Notes: generated from the sequence alone by a model not told the origin. 64,000 bases of DNA from Nicotiana tabacum (GCF_000715075.1 NC_134082.1:210189948-210253947), one strand, 5' to 3'; counted from the stretch's first letter, positions 36,757 through 47,939 are shown. Made by a program: numbers and translations.

Positions 36757-36869
36757 GGAGTCCGAAACTTAAATAGTGCTCTTTTGGGCAAAAAAAATAC
36801 CTTTCTACTATTAAAAAAAAAAAGTTACATAAGTACGTAAAACGCATTTAACAGAAGGTTAGCCTTAAA

Positions 36870-37118
36870 GTTAAACACAGTATTATACTGCGATTTATTA
36901 AAAAAAATAACTTTTTTTAAAGAAAATGCAGTATAATACTGTGTTTCCTTTAAACGCAGTATTGTACTGCGTTTCCCTATTAAAATTGGGCCCACCTTAT
37001 AACTCTGCCATAAATGCCTATATTATTAAGGGGAAACGCAGTACAATACTGCATTTAAGGAAAATACAGCATTGTACTGCGTTTAAGGGAAACGCAGTAT
37101 TGTATTGCGTTTTCCTTT
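36870..37118. repeat. Cluster of six near-palindromic CGCAGTATTGTACTGCG motifs
   Basis: Copies of a 17-20-bp imperfect palindrome, typically AACGCAGTATTRTACTGCGTTT, lie at about 36874, 36925, 36952, 37032, 37061 and 37089, in a 250-bp cluster behind the left TIR. Related motifs (ACGTAGTATTATACCACGCT) recur elsewhere in the element near 41975, 42005, 42112, 42895 and 46296. Spacing is irregular, and function as transposase-binding sites is only an inference. Confidence 0.8.
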
Positions 37119-37615
37119 AATAAAATATAGGGCCCTTCTTCTTCCCCAAGACAATGACTCCATTAAAAAACTCCCCCTCCTCACTGCTGCCCCCCCCCTC
37201 GGTCAAATTTAAAAAAAAATTGGGCCCCACCCGTCACCCAAAAAGCAAAGAGTGTAGGTCCCCCACACAACACAAGCTTTGGATTCCTTCTTTCGGGTTC
37301 AAAAATTCGATTTGAATCTATTTCAAAAAACTTAAATCGAGGTATTTCGATTTTGTTTATGTCGAAACTCGTATAGTACATGCATATTTGTATTGTTGAA
37401 TGTTTTTCCATGTTAATTTGTGTTATGTTTTTGTTTAAATTTGTATCTTATTTATACCCGGATTGATTTATTATCTTTGGGACAAAAAATAGTTAAAACT
37501 TGATAAATAATTTTTATTGATAATGTTATGTTTTTATTTGCTTAAATAATAAATAAATATTATTTATTTAGTTTGTTGTTCATATGTATGTTATGTTTGT
37601 TGTTTTTATATGTAA

Positions 37616-37740
37616 TAGTGGCCTTTTAGCGTAGTAAAATATAGAGCCTTTTAGCGTAGTAAAATATAGAGTCTTTTAGCGTAGTAAAATATATAGCCTT
37701 TTAGCGTAGTAAAATGTAGAGTCTTTTAGCGTAGAGTCTC
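37616..37740 (+). repeat. 26-bp tandem repeat upstream of the PMD gene
   Basis: Four to five copies of CCTTTTAGCGTAGTAAAATA followed by TAGAG, with single-base variation. Non-coding. Confidence 0.85.
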
Positions 37741-37754
37741 TGTAGTTTAAGTAT

Positions 37755-38540
37755 GTAGTAAGTGGAACTCATACATAATTACTCAGTCCAAATCAACAAT
37801 TAATTATTTAATTCCTTAAACTAACAAAATTCTAAAAATGTTGAAATTGACACGCATAATAATTAAGGATAACTTGGTGCTACCGGGTCTCAAATATCGA
37901 GCCTGGAACCCATACATAATTACTCAGTCCAATTTTAAAAATAATTATTTAATTCCTTAAACTAACAAAATTCTAAAAATGTTGAAATTGACACGCATAA
38001 TAATTAAGGATAACTTGGTGCTACCAGGCCTCAAATATCGAGCCTGGAACCCATAGATAATTACTCAGTCCAATTTTAAAAATACTTATTTAATTCCTTA
38101 AACTAACAAAATTCTAAAAATGTTGAAATTGACACACATAATAATTAAGGATAACTTGGTGCTATCGGGCCTCAAATATCGAGCCTGGAACTTATAGATA
38201 ATTACTCAATCCAATTTTAAAAATAATTATTTAATTCCTTAAACTAACAAAATTCTAAAAATGTTGAAATTGACATACATAATAATTAAAGATAACGTGG
38301 TGCTACCAGGCCTCAAATATCGAGTCCGAAACCCATAGATAATCACTCAATCCAATTTTTAAAATAATTATTTAATTCCTTAAACTAACAAAATTCTAAA
38401 AATGTTGAAATTGACACACATAATAATTAAGGATAACTTGGTGCTACCGGGCCTCAAATATCGAGCCTGGAACCCATAGATAATTACTCAGTCCAATTTT
38501 AGAAATAATTATTTAATTTATTAAACTAACACACACAATT
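37755..38540 (+). repeat. About 142-bp tandem repeat (5 copies) upstream of the PMD gene
   Basis: Each unit includes AATTACTCAGTCCAATTTTA, CTAACAAAATTCTAAAAATG, TTGAAATTGACACACATAAT and GGTGCTACCGGGCCTCAAAT. GGATAACTTGGTGC recurs at about 142-bp steps (37868, 38010, 38150, 38291, 38431). The array stops about 30 bp before the PMD start codon, so it occupies the promoter/leader position. Confidence 0.88.
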
Positions 38541-38567
38541 AATTTTCTTTAAATTATAGTAGACGGC

Positions 38568-41269
38568 ATGGACTTTCCGCCTGCGCATCCTGGACCAGCC
38601 GAGGATCAGCTATTAGTATTGTAGGGCGACCATAGGTCCTGCTTTGTATGGGAAGGACATCTATCGGATCAGCCTCTCCGCGCCAGGAAACCTAACGATT
38701 TGTGGGACTTCATGGCGCAGCATCATTTCCATGCTCGCGTAGTCGAGCGCCTACAGGCTACGGGCTTCTATACGATTTTTCGGATTGGGCGGATGCAGCT
38801 TGATTGGTCTCTCATCACGGCCTTGGTAGAGCGGTGGCAACCAGAGACACACACTTTTCACTTGCCCGCTGGAGAGGCCACCATCACGCTGAAGGATGTT
38901 CAGGTTTTGTACGGGTTGCGCATAGATGGACAGGCCGTTGCACTGCCCCAGTACATTAGATCCATGACGCGTGGACAGTATTTGGATATGATGGGGCAGT
39001 ATACTGGTTACAGACCTTAGGGTGACGTTGTACAGAGAGGGGGCAGTCGCGTTGCTTTGTCAGCCATCAGAGATCGTATGGCGTTTTTGCACCCAGACAT
39101 TACCGGCGAGATAAAGGATCTCCATATTGAGCGGTACACGAGGTTGGCATTGCTCCTGATTTTCGGGGGTGTCTTGTTCCCGAACACTTCGAGAAGTCTA
39201 GTGAGTATGCGCTTTCTCCATCATCTGCAACATCTAGATGATTTACCCCTGTACAACTGGGGTGCTACTGTTCTCGTATACCTGTATAGGAGCATGTGCT
39301 GGGCGAGCATGCTTTGCCAGGTGGACATATGTGGTTTTCTGCCCCTTCTACAGATGACAACATTTTCGAATACTCTATTCATTACTCCGAATTCTATATG
39401 GTCAAAATGACTCTTAAATTTTACGTCAACCTTTTATCTTAGGTTTGGGCCTGGCAGCGGATCATTCCGTTGCAGCCACCTCTACCACCACTAGAGCCCG
39501 GTGAGGCTCATCCATTTCTCCTTCTAGCTTCTAGGTGGGTTCTCCAGTGTGGGAACTACCGAGGGATCGATGCTCATCATAATCTCCCCCTTGTTAGGGA
39601 TGTGTTAGATATGCTAGTGGCCAGACAGGTAAATATGTACCTACACTTACTTGTTATAAATTGAGTTGTGTTGCGCATACTCACTTTTATTTTATTATTT
39701 GGTAGTTCATCTGGACGCCATACAGTGACGAGTTACTAGCTCAACTGCCCGATTATTGCTCAGTCGACCGACTGCTTTGGAGCACCTCCGTCCCAATGAT
39801 CTTCTTCGATATGTTTGAGTATCATGCCATAGAGCGTATGCTTCGCCAGTTTCACCTTCCCCAACCTATACCGGGGGAGCCTGCATGGGTGCCTACACAC
39901 TATTAGTGGTATGACCGTACCAGGGTGGACGATGGATTTATGGGATGGCTAGAGCAGTAGGTCCATATTTGGGAGCAGCGAGGTGACCGTATTCCGCCAC
40001 CACCTTCATTTATCCAGGAGGCCACTATTCAGCTGTATACGTCATGGTACCGCCGTCACACCCGACTGATGATCGGGAACCCCATTCATGTACTTGGCGA
40101 GTGCTACAGACCATACGCCGGGAGGCACGAGGCACTGGTATGTTTTTGTGGATTATTAATATCTTATATTTGTGATATAGCGTTATTTAATTAATATTAA
40201 GTGTTTCACAGGTTATTGGGCATCACCTAGTCTACCAGTTGGGACAGGAGATGCAGCAGCATGCCGACAGTGCTGCCTTCGTTGAGTATGGCCGGCGGGT
40301 GGCAAATCTGGCTCGTCGGACCCTGTTTCAAGCGAGAGATGGTGCGAGGTTGGATCACGATGCTCAGTATGCGGCGCCAGAGGACTACCATCGGGGTTGG
40401 GATGTCCCACGAGGCATGGGTAAGGCACGAGGGAGGGGTTCCCCACGAGGCAAGGGTGCCCCACGGGGTCGCGGGGAACGGCGAGGAGGTGGTCCCCAGC
40501 AAGGGGGCGTTGAGGCACCTGTCGACCCACCTATTGAGGGACATGATGAGGATTTTGGAGATGAGGATCTTGGAGATGATCAGTCGGGTTATATACCTCA
40601 GCTAGATGAGCCTTCCAGCAGCATGCCGTCGTACAACCTTCAGCTATCTCTGCCAGCATCGCAGGTCACCTCGTCAGGAGCATTGTTGATCACGGGTACA
40701 TTCGACGGAGATGTAGACCAGTACTTTGCAGTCCCATCTACCGCAGCTGAGGATCAGCCGACCCGGGACGTGGATGGCAGGCGCAGGTTGAGTTATGCCC
40801 CAACCCCGGCGGTTGATGCGGATCTACCATAGGCGCAGGTATGTTTGTATTACTGTAAAATTTCAATTTGTTTTCTTTTCCTTAATGAGCTTCCATTAAT
40901 TAATTTTTAACATTCTTATGAAGGCTTCGTCCCAGCCCATCTTTGAGGCCACTACATGTTTTGATGAGGACACCACGGATGCATATACTCAGGAGGCCGA
41001 CGAGAACATGATGAGAAAATATTTTTTGACTTAACACGTACAATACTAATATACTTTTTCACATGCTAAGATTAGTACTTGTTTTGTAGGTTATTGACGG
41101 CCCGAAGGCCTCTTCTACCGATCCTGTCAGTTGTGGTGTCGATGCTACTGCACATCCTAACATAAAGAGGTGGCTTGATGATGATGATCCAGAGAGTGTA
41201 CCCGGGCGACAAGGGATGCGACTCAGGCCAGCAGTAGCACTGAAGCACACAGGCTGCGGGACACATTGA
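38568..41269 (+). pseudogene. Plant mobile domain (PMD, MAIN/MAIL-like) gene of element G, interrupted by stops
   Basis: The frame starts MDFPPAHPGP. Exons fit at 38568-39353, 39443-39628, 39706-40137, 40212-40838, about 40924-41010, and 41090-41269. The first four each hold whole codons. The PMD spans exons 1-3 (blocks DLWDFMAQHHFH, GRMQLDWSLITALVERW, HTFHLPAGEATITLKDVQVLYGL, ending [13 protein letters not shown]). Exon 4 adds an RG-rich basic region (RGRGSPRGKGAPRGRG) and an acidic stretch. PMD proteins occur in host silencing factors and in transposons; the biochemical role is unknown. Breaks: TAG at 38622, 39018, 39904, 39958 and 40830, and an ATGACA instead of GT at the first donor (39354). 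No frameshift seen in exons 1-4. Confidence 0.8.
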
Positions 41270-41507
41270 TTTACTTATGTTTTTACTTTGTGTAAATAGT
41301 ACATTATGTAAATAATGGTAACAATTATGTTTTAGAAACAATTTTATTTTAATTGCGTTTGAACAATAATTTTACTTTAACAGTACAACACAAACACAAA
41401 CACAAACCTTGCAAACCTAACACAAAAACAAACAGTAGAACTAATGAAAACACTTGACAAAGGAAACATAAAGATACACTACACCGCTCAACACGTACAT
41501 GTCATTG

Positions 41508-41867
41508 TTTATTCACTACCGCCTAGTATTCTCTGCTCCAACCACTTGAGGTTGTCTTCCAACTTTTTTTATCTTCTTCCACCTCCTTGAGTTTCGCCTT
41601 CAACTCCGCAATTTCTTGCTTGAATTGGCGCTCTCTGTCCCACTGCCCCGTACACACATTATGAAGATGATACAACTTGTCTTTGTGGTATTCCTGCTCA
41701 CATGATTCATCAATCTACACCTTAAAATTGCATGTAGGTACGTCGGGTTGCCTATAAAACTTGTTCATACACGCCCAGTAACGGCGTCCAGCTTCTTCCC
41801 AACAATCATACATCATGCTTTTGGTTCCGCAGTCGCACCTTGGGCAATAAAGGGGTTGTTGAGACAT
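41508..41867 (-). pseudogene. GRF-type zinc-finger/coiled-coil gene, copy 1 (element G)
   Basis: Minus strand from ATG 41867 (MSQQPLYCPRCDCGTK). It has a GRF-like finger with CXC, a WACMNKFYRQPD block and a TCNFKV end, then a Glu/Lys-rich coiled coil (EIAELKAKLKEVEEDKK). A TAG at 41715-41717 interrupts the end of the finger, and an indel shifts the frame in the last 30 codons relative to copy 2. GRF fingers bind single-stranded nucleic acids in topoisomerases and nucleases; small GRF-coiled-coil proteins are common in plant MULE-like elements (from memory). Copy 2 lies 919 bp away. Confidence 0.65.
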
Positions 41868-42430
41868 TTCTTAAAGAGAAAATTTGGTTTTATGGAAATA
41901 TTTGCTATAGGTTGTTGTTAAGCGCAGAAAATAACTAGAATGCGCTCGTTATTTATAGGCAAGATTTCACATAAAACGTAGTATTATACCACGCTTTACA
42001 TACACATAAAACGTAGTATTATACCACGCTTTACCTATTAAATTTTTTTGCAAGAAAACAGTTTTTTCACATGGTTTCAGCTTTTCAGAACGACAAGACA
42101 ACTCAAAAAATGTAGTATTATACCGTGCTTTACATATATTTTTTTTAATTTTTAGATTGGTCTTCCTTAGTAACACCAATAAGTTGAATATTGGAACAAT
42201 TCTATGAAGAAAATACTACATTATGTAAATAATGGCAATAATTCTATTTTAACAACATTTTTATTGTAACAGAATTTGAACAACAATTTTATTTTAACAT
42301 GACAACACAAACACAAACATAGCAAACCTAAAGATACACATAACAAAAAACAAATAGTACAACTAATGAAAACAATTGACAAGGGAAACATAAAGATACA
42401 CTACCACGCTCAACACGTACAAGCCATTGT

Positions 42431-42786
42431 TTAGTCACGACCGGCTACTACTCTCTGCTCCAACCACTTGAGTTGGTCTTCCAACTTTTTTTTTTCTTCT
42501 TCCACCTCCTTGAGTTTCGCCTTCAACTCCTCAATTTCTTGGTTGGTTCGGCACTCTCTTTCCCATTGCCTCGTACACAAATTATGAAAATCATAAATTC
42601 TCTCTTTGTAGTATTTCTGCTCACATGGTTCATCCATACCTCAAAATCACATGTAGGCTCGTCGGGTTGCCTATCAAAAATTTTCATACACGCCCAGTAG
42701 CGGTATCCACCTTCTTCCCACCAATTGTACAAACGGCATTTTTCTCCGCAATAGCACCTTGGGACATAAAGGGGTTGTTGAGACAT
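42431..42786 (-). pseudogene. GRF-type zinc-finger/coiled-coil gene, copy 2 (element G)
   Basis: Minus strand from ATG 42786 (MSQQPLYVPRCYCGEK). The GRF-like region has CYCGEKC, RYWACMKIFDRQPDEPTC and DFEVW. The coiled coil (EIEELKAKLKEVEEEKKKLE) lies in another frame, 42637-42431. Compared with copy 1, four bases are missing near 42640, which explains the frame change. So the two copies are broken in different ways and at least one duplication predates the damage. Confidence 0.68.
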
Positions 42787-43117
42787 TTCTTAAAGAGAAA
42801 CTTTGGTTTTATAGAAATATTTGCTATTGGTTATTGTTAAACACATAAAATAACTAGAATGTGCCCGTTATTTATAGGCAAGATTTCACATAAAATGTAG
42901 TATTATACCAGGCTTTACATATTAAATTTCTCTGAAACGAAACTGCTTTTTCACATGGTTTTTAGCTTTTTCAGAACGACAAGACAACTCAATAATACAA
43001 AAGGTCATGTTAAAAAATAAGATGTACCAAGATTATGGAACATAATTTTATTTGATAGATATTGCAACATACACAAGTACAGACACGTATTACATAAAAC
43101 AATACGAAAACAAAAGA

Positions 43118-46100
43118 CTAGGGGTATCCTTGATAGTTGGGTACATTCGACGAACTTGCACCAGGAGCTGGATTACCACCGCCACGCACACCACCTGAAG
43201 GACATTTACGATGGTCGTGTCCTGTTTGCGAGCATATGCCACATTTACGCGTATAAACGGTGTCACCAACATCCATTTGGTTCCGTATACGCGTTCTCTT
43301 TTGCACTTGCAGCTTGTGCAAATAGTCCTTGTTACATACCATCTTAAAAGGTTCCGGCGGCCAATAATGCTCAGCACCTAATAGCTGCAACTGCCCACTA
43401 TACGTGTCTACGTATGCAGCAACACTGTATTGCCTGTCAATATAGTTGGTTGCCCCAAAACCAACTTGTTGAAAGCACTTCAACGCATGTGCGCACGGCA
43501 TGCGATAGATGATCCATTTTCCATATGAACACAACCTTCTGACTTCATTCACCGTCTGTAGATTATTCCCACGGTGTCTGTGGATAGCAGTCTTAACTTC
43601 AAAAATACCCCGGTCACGATCGTATTGTAGAAATAAATGCCAATGTGCTCGCCTTATGTACCTTTCAAATCTTCTCATGGGTATTGGCATAAATTGAACA
43701 CCCCTGTCCATCAATGCCGATGCAGCTCCATGCCTTTCAACTAACCTCTCCGCACTCTGTTTGAATGTCATGCGGACCATGGCAGTAACAGGCAATCCAC
43801 AGGCAGACTTCAACAAGCCGTTGAATGACTCCGACACATTTGTAGTTATGGCTCCCCATCTTCTGTCGTCATCAGCATGCAATGTCCACATGTGAAGCTC
43901 ATGTCCTATTAGCCAAGTATAGGCTCGTAGATCTAGCTGCCGGATCGCTTCCTTGCGCCTCATGAATTTGCACTGCTGGTGCTCAGTTGCATCCATCTAC
44001 ATTAAGTCATGCAAGGCCTTGGCAGGATATTTCTTCTAGAAATTGGCCTTCAGGTGCCTCTCACAGTAACGGTGGTACGCATAGGGTTCCTGCCATTCAG
44101 GCAAGTGCCATACAGAACTTAAAATACCACCATGTCGATCAGATATTAGACAAATACCTGAACATTGTTTGACAACGTGCTGCTTCAAGTGGTTCAAGAA
44201 AAGCGTCCACGTCTCTTCACTTTCGTTGGAACAAATGGCAAAAGCTAGTGGAAATATTTGTCCGTTGGCATCTACAGCAACTGCAATCAAAAGCTTAATA
44301 TCATACTTTCTATAGACATGAGTACCGTCTATGGAAATTAAAGGACGACAATGCACAAAACCATCAATTGTTGGTTTAAATGACCAGATCACATAGTTGA
44401 AAATATATTTCGGTCTATCCGGACTCCGCTCAAGCCTCCATTCAACAATAGTCTCGGGGTTAAAGTGTTGCAGTGCGGCCATGTACCTAGGCAGCGATGA
44501 AAAAGACTTATCCCAGTCGCCATAAATAAGTTCAAAGGTACGTTTGCGACCGAGATATGCCTTTCTTTTGGTTATAGTACAACCATACTCCTGGTGGATG
44601 GCTGTAATACACTCTTTAATCTTGAACCTAATGGACACTTCCAAATATGGAATCAAGACAAGAGAAATCAATTCTACATCCAGGTTGAAATGATTCTCAT
44701 TGAATGTGTCCATTTCACATCTGTGGGTGCTAATAAATTTACCCACTTTCCACAAACCTGATTTCTTCTTGCTGCCACGCAACATCCAGTGACAACCCAT
44801 AAAGTCTCTACGGCATACAGCCTTGTATACCTCCGTAGTTGACTCTCTTACCATCATCTCACGACACTCTCTTACACTGTAAATTTTTACAACCCTGATT
44901 AGGTGAGCTTTATCGGGGAAATACATGCCCTTTGTCAAAACCGCTGGTCTAGACTCATCCCACATCGCTGACCGAATTTCATCATCATCCCTTGTGAGGG
45001 CATCCACGTTCGGCATACTTGGAAAATTATCAAGGTAGGGAATATTCCGCTCATGAAATGGAACGTGGGACTCGTACACTCTTTGACTAGCGGGAGGTGG
45101 AGGAACATGCTCCTTCGTCAGCTCAGTTTAAACATTCACTTCCTCCTCCTCATCACCCTCATTAGGGAAGGGTGTGTCATCTCCAAACTCATCCGCATTG
45201 TTATCATAATCACTATCATCTTCCTGACTCTGCACATCTGCCAAATCACGAGTCAATACGTCGTCTATGGGCAACTGTGTGAGGTCAGGAACATCAAGAA
45301 GCCCGTTTTCACTGCACAAAAAGAACAAAATGATAAGTTACCCAACTAGATAAATATTTTACATATAGATATATCAATTTACTTACAAGTCGTACTGTCT
45401 TGACGTTTCATGATGGATATTTTCTTGTAGGTGACGACTCGCGGATGGACCACCGCGGTCCAATACGCCAGAACTATGCATATTCCAACTAGGGGCGGGG
45501 TCATAACTTGTAAAATTCATATCCGGACGGTACCCCCTATGAAAAATATGAGTGTTAATACAAATCCAATTAAAACATAAAATAAACAATGCTGAAGCGT
45601 AGCAAAATTGAAGTTTACCAGTCGTCTTGTGGATTATAGAAAGTCGAAAAATTATTTTGTGGCTGCTCATTCGCCGGTGGTAACAAGTTTAAATCAAGGC
45701 AAGCTCCTTCATCAACAATCTGTCCGGCAAAAACTGCTTCAGAATAACCACCCAATGACTGGTGGTTATCCCTACTATGCATGCCCTCATTATTGGGAAC
45801 GTCTTCAATCTTGACGTATATTTCCAACAATTTTATTACAATAAATTCCCTGTATTCTTCCGGAATCCGCAAAAAATCTCTAAGAGTTTCATCATCTTCG
45901 ATGTTAAACTCAGAATAATAAGCAAACTCCTACGGAGTCACTGAATACGTAAATCTACCGGTTACTTTAAGGTTAACCGAACGCTTCCTCTCACTCATCT
46001 TTTTACGTAACAATGATACCAATTTATCGTACTCCATTGTAAGCGACAATTTAACATGACACTGTGGAGGTGAGCTATACCTCACAGAGTTATTCTTCAG

Positions 46101-46160
46101 CACAACCTCACCCCCCCCCCCCCAATATAATGAAACCCTTATTTTTGGCTCTTTAGACAT
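43118..46160 (-). pseudogene. MULE transposase gene of element G, three exons, nonsense-broken
   Basis: Exons 46160-45619, 45536-45387 and 45311-43118 join in phase to about 962 codons. The N-terminal domain (MSKEPKIRVSLYWGGGG...) is of the type found before MuDR transposases. An acidic stretch follows (45140-45230), then the DNA-binding region, then the MULE catalytic core (first Asp in SIDGTHVYRKY, second in LISDRHGGI). Next is a SWIM-type finger near 43500 (MPCAHALKCF; the CSC expected before it reads CSY), and a CCHC knuckle (CGICSQTGHDHRKCP, about 43170-43210). Breaks: TAG at 45930, TAA at 45128, TAG at 44036 and 43997. No frameshift found. It would mobilise the element by binding its TIRs. 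Confidence 0.85.
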
Positions 46161-46556
46161 TATAAAAAAATGATTGATAAGAAGAAGAGAGAAGTATGAA
46201 CGGAAGTTTGAAGAAAGTATTGAATGGATTTTCATAAAATTGAAACGCCTTTAAATAAGGCAAGTCTGAGCCTGGGGTGCAGAATTTTTTTATGTAAAAT
46301 GTAGTAAAATACCACGTTTTATATATTTGAATTATTGTTATGTCAGTTATCCACAGAACACTTATTGGTGGGCCCAAAAATCAGAGTAAAACGCAGTACA
46401 CTTTTTTTTAACAGTAGAAACGTATTTTGTGCCAATTTTGGCACTATTTAAGTTTCGGGCTTGACATAGTGTGCTGTTCCTTTATTTAGTTTGGGTTTCA
46501 AAAAGCATATTCCCTTTATATATTTTCCGAGATCTAAATTTTGTTGAAGTTTTAAC

Positions 46557-46742
46557 ATTCGGTGTTCGGTACCCGCATTAGAATTCGATTATATTCGGAT
46601 TCACACTGAATAGGGCCTAATTCAGGAGGTAGCGTTCCCTATCAAGAATGTTTTTCATATCTTGGGCTCGAACTTGAGACCTCTGGTTAAGGAAGAAACT
46701 ACTACATCCACTGCACTATATCATTTGGCGTGATCATCTAAC
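46557..46742 (-). mobile_element. SolS-like SINE with 18-bp target-site duplication
   Basis: Perfect 18-bp direct repeats TTTTGTTGAAGTTTTAAC at 46539-46556 and 46743-46760 bracket 186 bp. On the minus strand the head carries a pol III A box-like TAGTGCAGTGG (about 46705-46715) and a B box-like AGTTCGAGCCC (about 46665-46675). The tail ends near GGGTACCGAACACCGAAT. The tRNA-derived head and long TSD define a SINE inserted by L1-type retrotransposition. It sits just outside the right end of element G. Confidence 0.85.
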
Positions 46743-47456
46743 TTTTGTTGAAGTTTTAACGGTAGTATTAAGGAATAAAGGAAAAACAATAAAGCAATGC
46801 AAAAAAGAAATTTTACTTTTTAACGTGAATTTTATGGTATCCTAGTTTTGAGATGTTCGTTATTTCTTCCTTTTATTGTGTCTGATTTTGATTACCAATT
46901 CGATGAATCTCAATGCGCACACATTTCTTAAATCTCTGGTTTTTATTTAAAAAAACATGGGGTTGAAAATTACGGAGCTTTGTTGAGGCTAACAAGTGAA
47001 ATAACTTATGTTTTACAGGTCAGAATTGAAGCAATTTTACTGGATCTCGGTGGTTTCTTAAAATTGATCGCTCATAAATTCGGCCGTTTGTCGACAAACT
47101 ATAACAAATATTGTAAAATTTAATTCATATTAGCATAGTAAATCTATATGTTTAACAATTAGAGCATGAACACTGTTATGAGTGAATGTAATACCGACAA
47201 CCGTTTCATATGCTCTTATCACAACGATGTTTTTGTATGGGTCAAAATTAGGGAGAGTTTAGTGAATGTAAATGGACGAGCCGAGGTCGAAGCCAAGCAT
47301 GACTCAGTGGCAAGGAGTCGCCAGAGAGAGGTTAGTGCCAAGGTCGAGTAGAGAACAAACAGCGGCAACAATTTAATATTCTTAGGATTATGAATAGGAA
47401 TATTTCATTGAATATTCTCCCAATTGTACCTTTTTACGGTTTTCTAAGAATATCCC

Positions 47457-47467
47457 TTATAAATAAG
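47457..47467 (+). promoter_or_regulatory. TATA box of the element H LTR
   Basis: TTATAAATAAG lies in the LTR about 480 bp before its end, in a sensible place for the LTR promoter that makes element RNA. Confidence 0.45.
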
Positions 47468-47939
47468 GAGAGGTAGGGAACAAAAAAGGGGCTTTGGGAC
47501 TCTTTTGAGAAGAACATCTTGTAAAGGATTGACTATCAAGAATATACAAAAAGCTTGTCTTGTCTCCTCTGTTTGATTCTATTGTTAAACATTCCTCTTT
47601 TATTCACAAGATCCAAGAACATTTTGTTCATCTTCATAGTCTGTTGTCACACGCTATTGTCAGAAGAGGGAATCATCCAACTCATTCAACATTTGGGTGA
47701 CAAATTCCTTCTTATTACATTTAATGTCATTTGTCACATTTATTGCATGTTTTCATTCTCATATTTACTGATAATCATTGAGCATTAACTTGGCATTCGT
47801 TGACTTGAACATTTTCCCGTACTATCAAAATTATCGAACTTTAGATCTAGGATTTGTTATATTTAACTAGGATTCACTCTTTATCTACTTATTAAATTAG
47901 TTTAACAAAAAGGGCCTAAAACTTTTTGGTCAAACAATT

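Larger units (their letters stand above)
36757..46462. mobile_element. Mutator-like element G carrying PMD, GRF-zinc-finger and MULE transposase genes
   Basis: Terminal inverted repeats of about 75 bp: left from 36757 (CCGAAACTTAAATAGTGC at 36762), right ending about 46462 (same sequence in complement, 46441-46458). Both continue into TTTCTACTRTTAAAAAAA and a first CGCAG-type motif. Candidate 9-bp TSDs are GACATAAGT (36748-36756) and GACATAGTG (46463-46471), imperfect. Cargo: PMD gene (+, 38568-41269), two GRF-zinc-finger genes (-, 41508-41867 and 42431-42786) and transposase (-, 43118-46160). PMD and transposase genes converge toward the GRF copies. All are interrupted, mostly by TAG codons. 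Confidence 0.8.

Noticed and set aside
37755..38540. Possible CRISPR-like direct repeats
   Set aside because: Units are contiguous 142-bp tandem repeats with no unique spacers, in a plant transposon.
39354..39442. U12-type AT-AC intron in the PMD gene
   Set aside because: The donor ATGACA does not fit ATATCCTT and the acceptor is AG; a mutated GT donor is simpler.
40213..40605. Antisense and shifted ORFs over PMD exon 4
   Set aside because: Shadow frames of the GC-rich, Arg/Gly-coding exon.
38568..41269. PMD gene as a host MAIL1/MAIN homologue
   Set aside because: It lies within matching terminal inverted repeats together with a MULE transposase and contains five in-frame stops.
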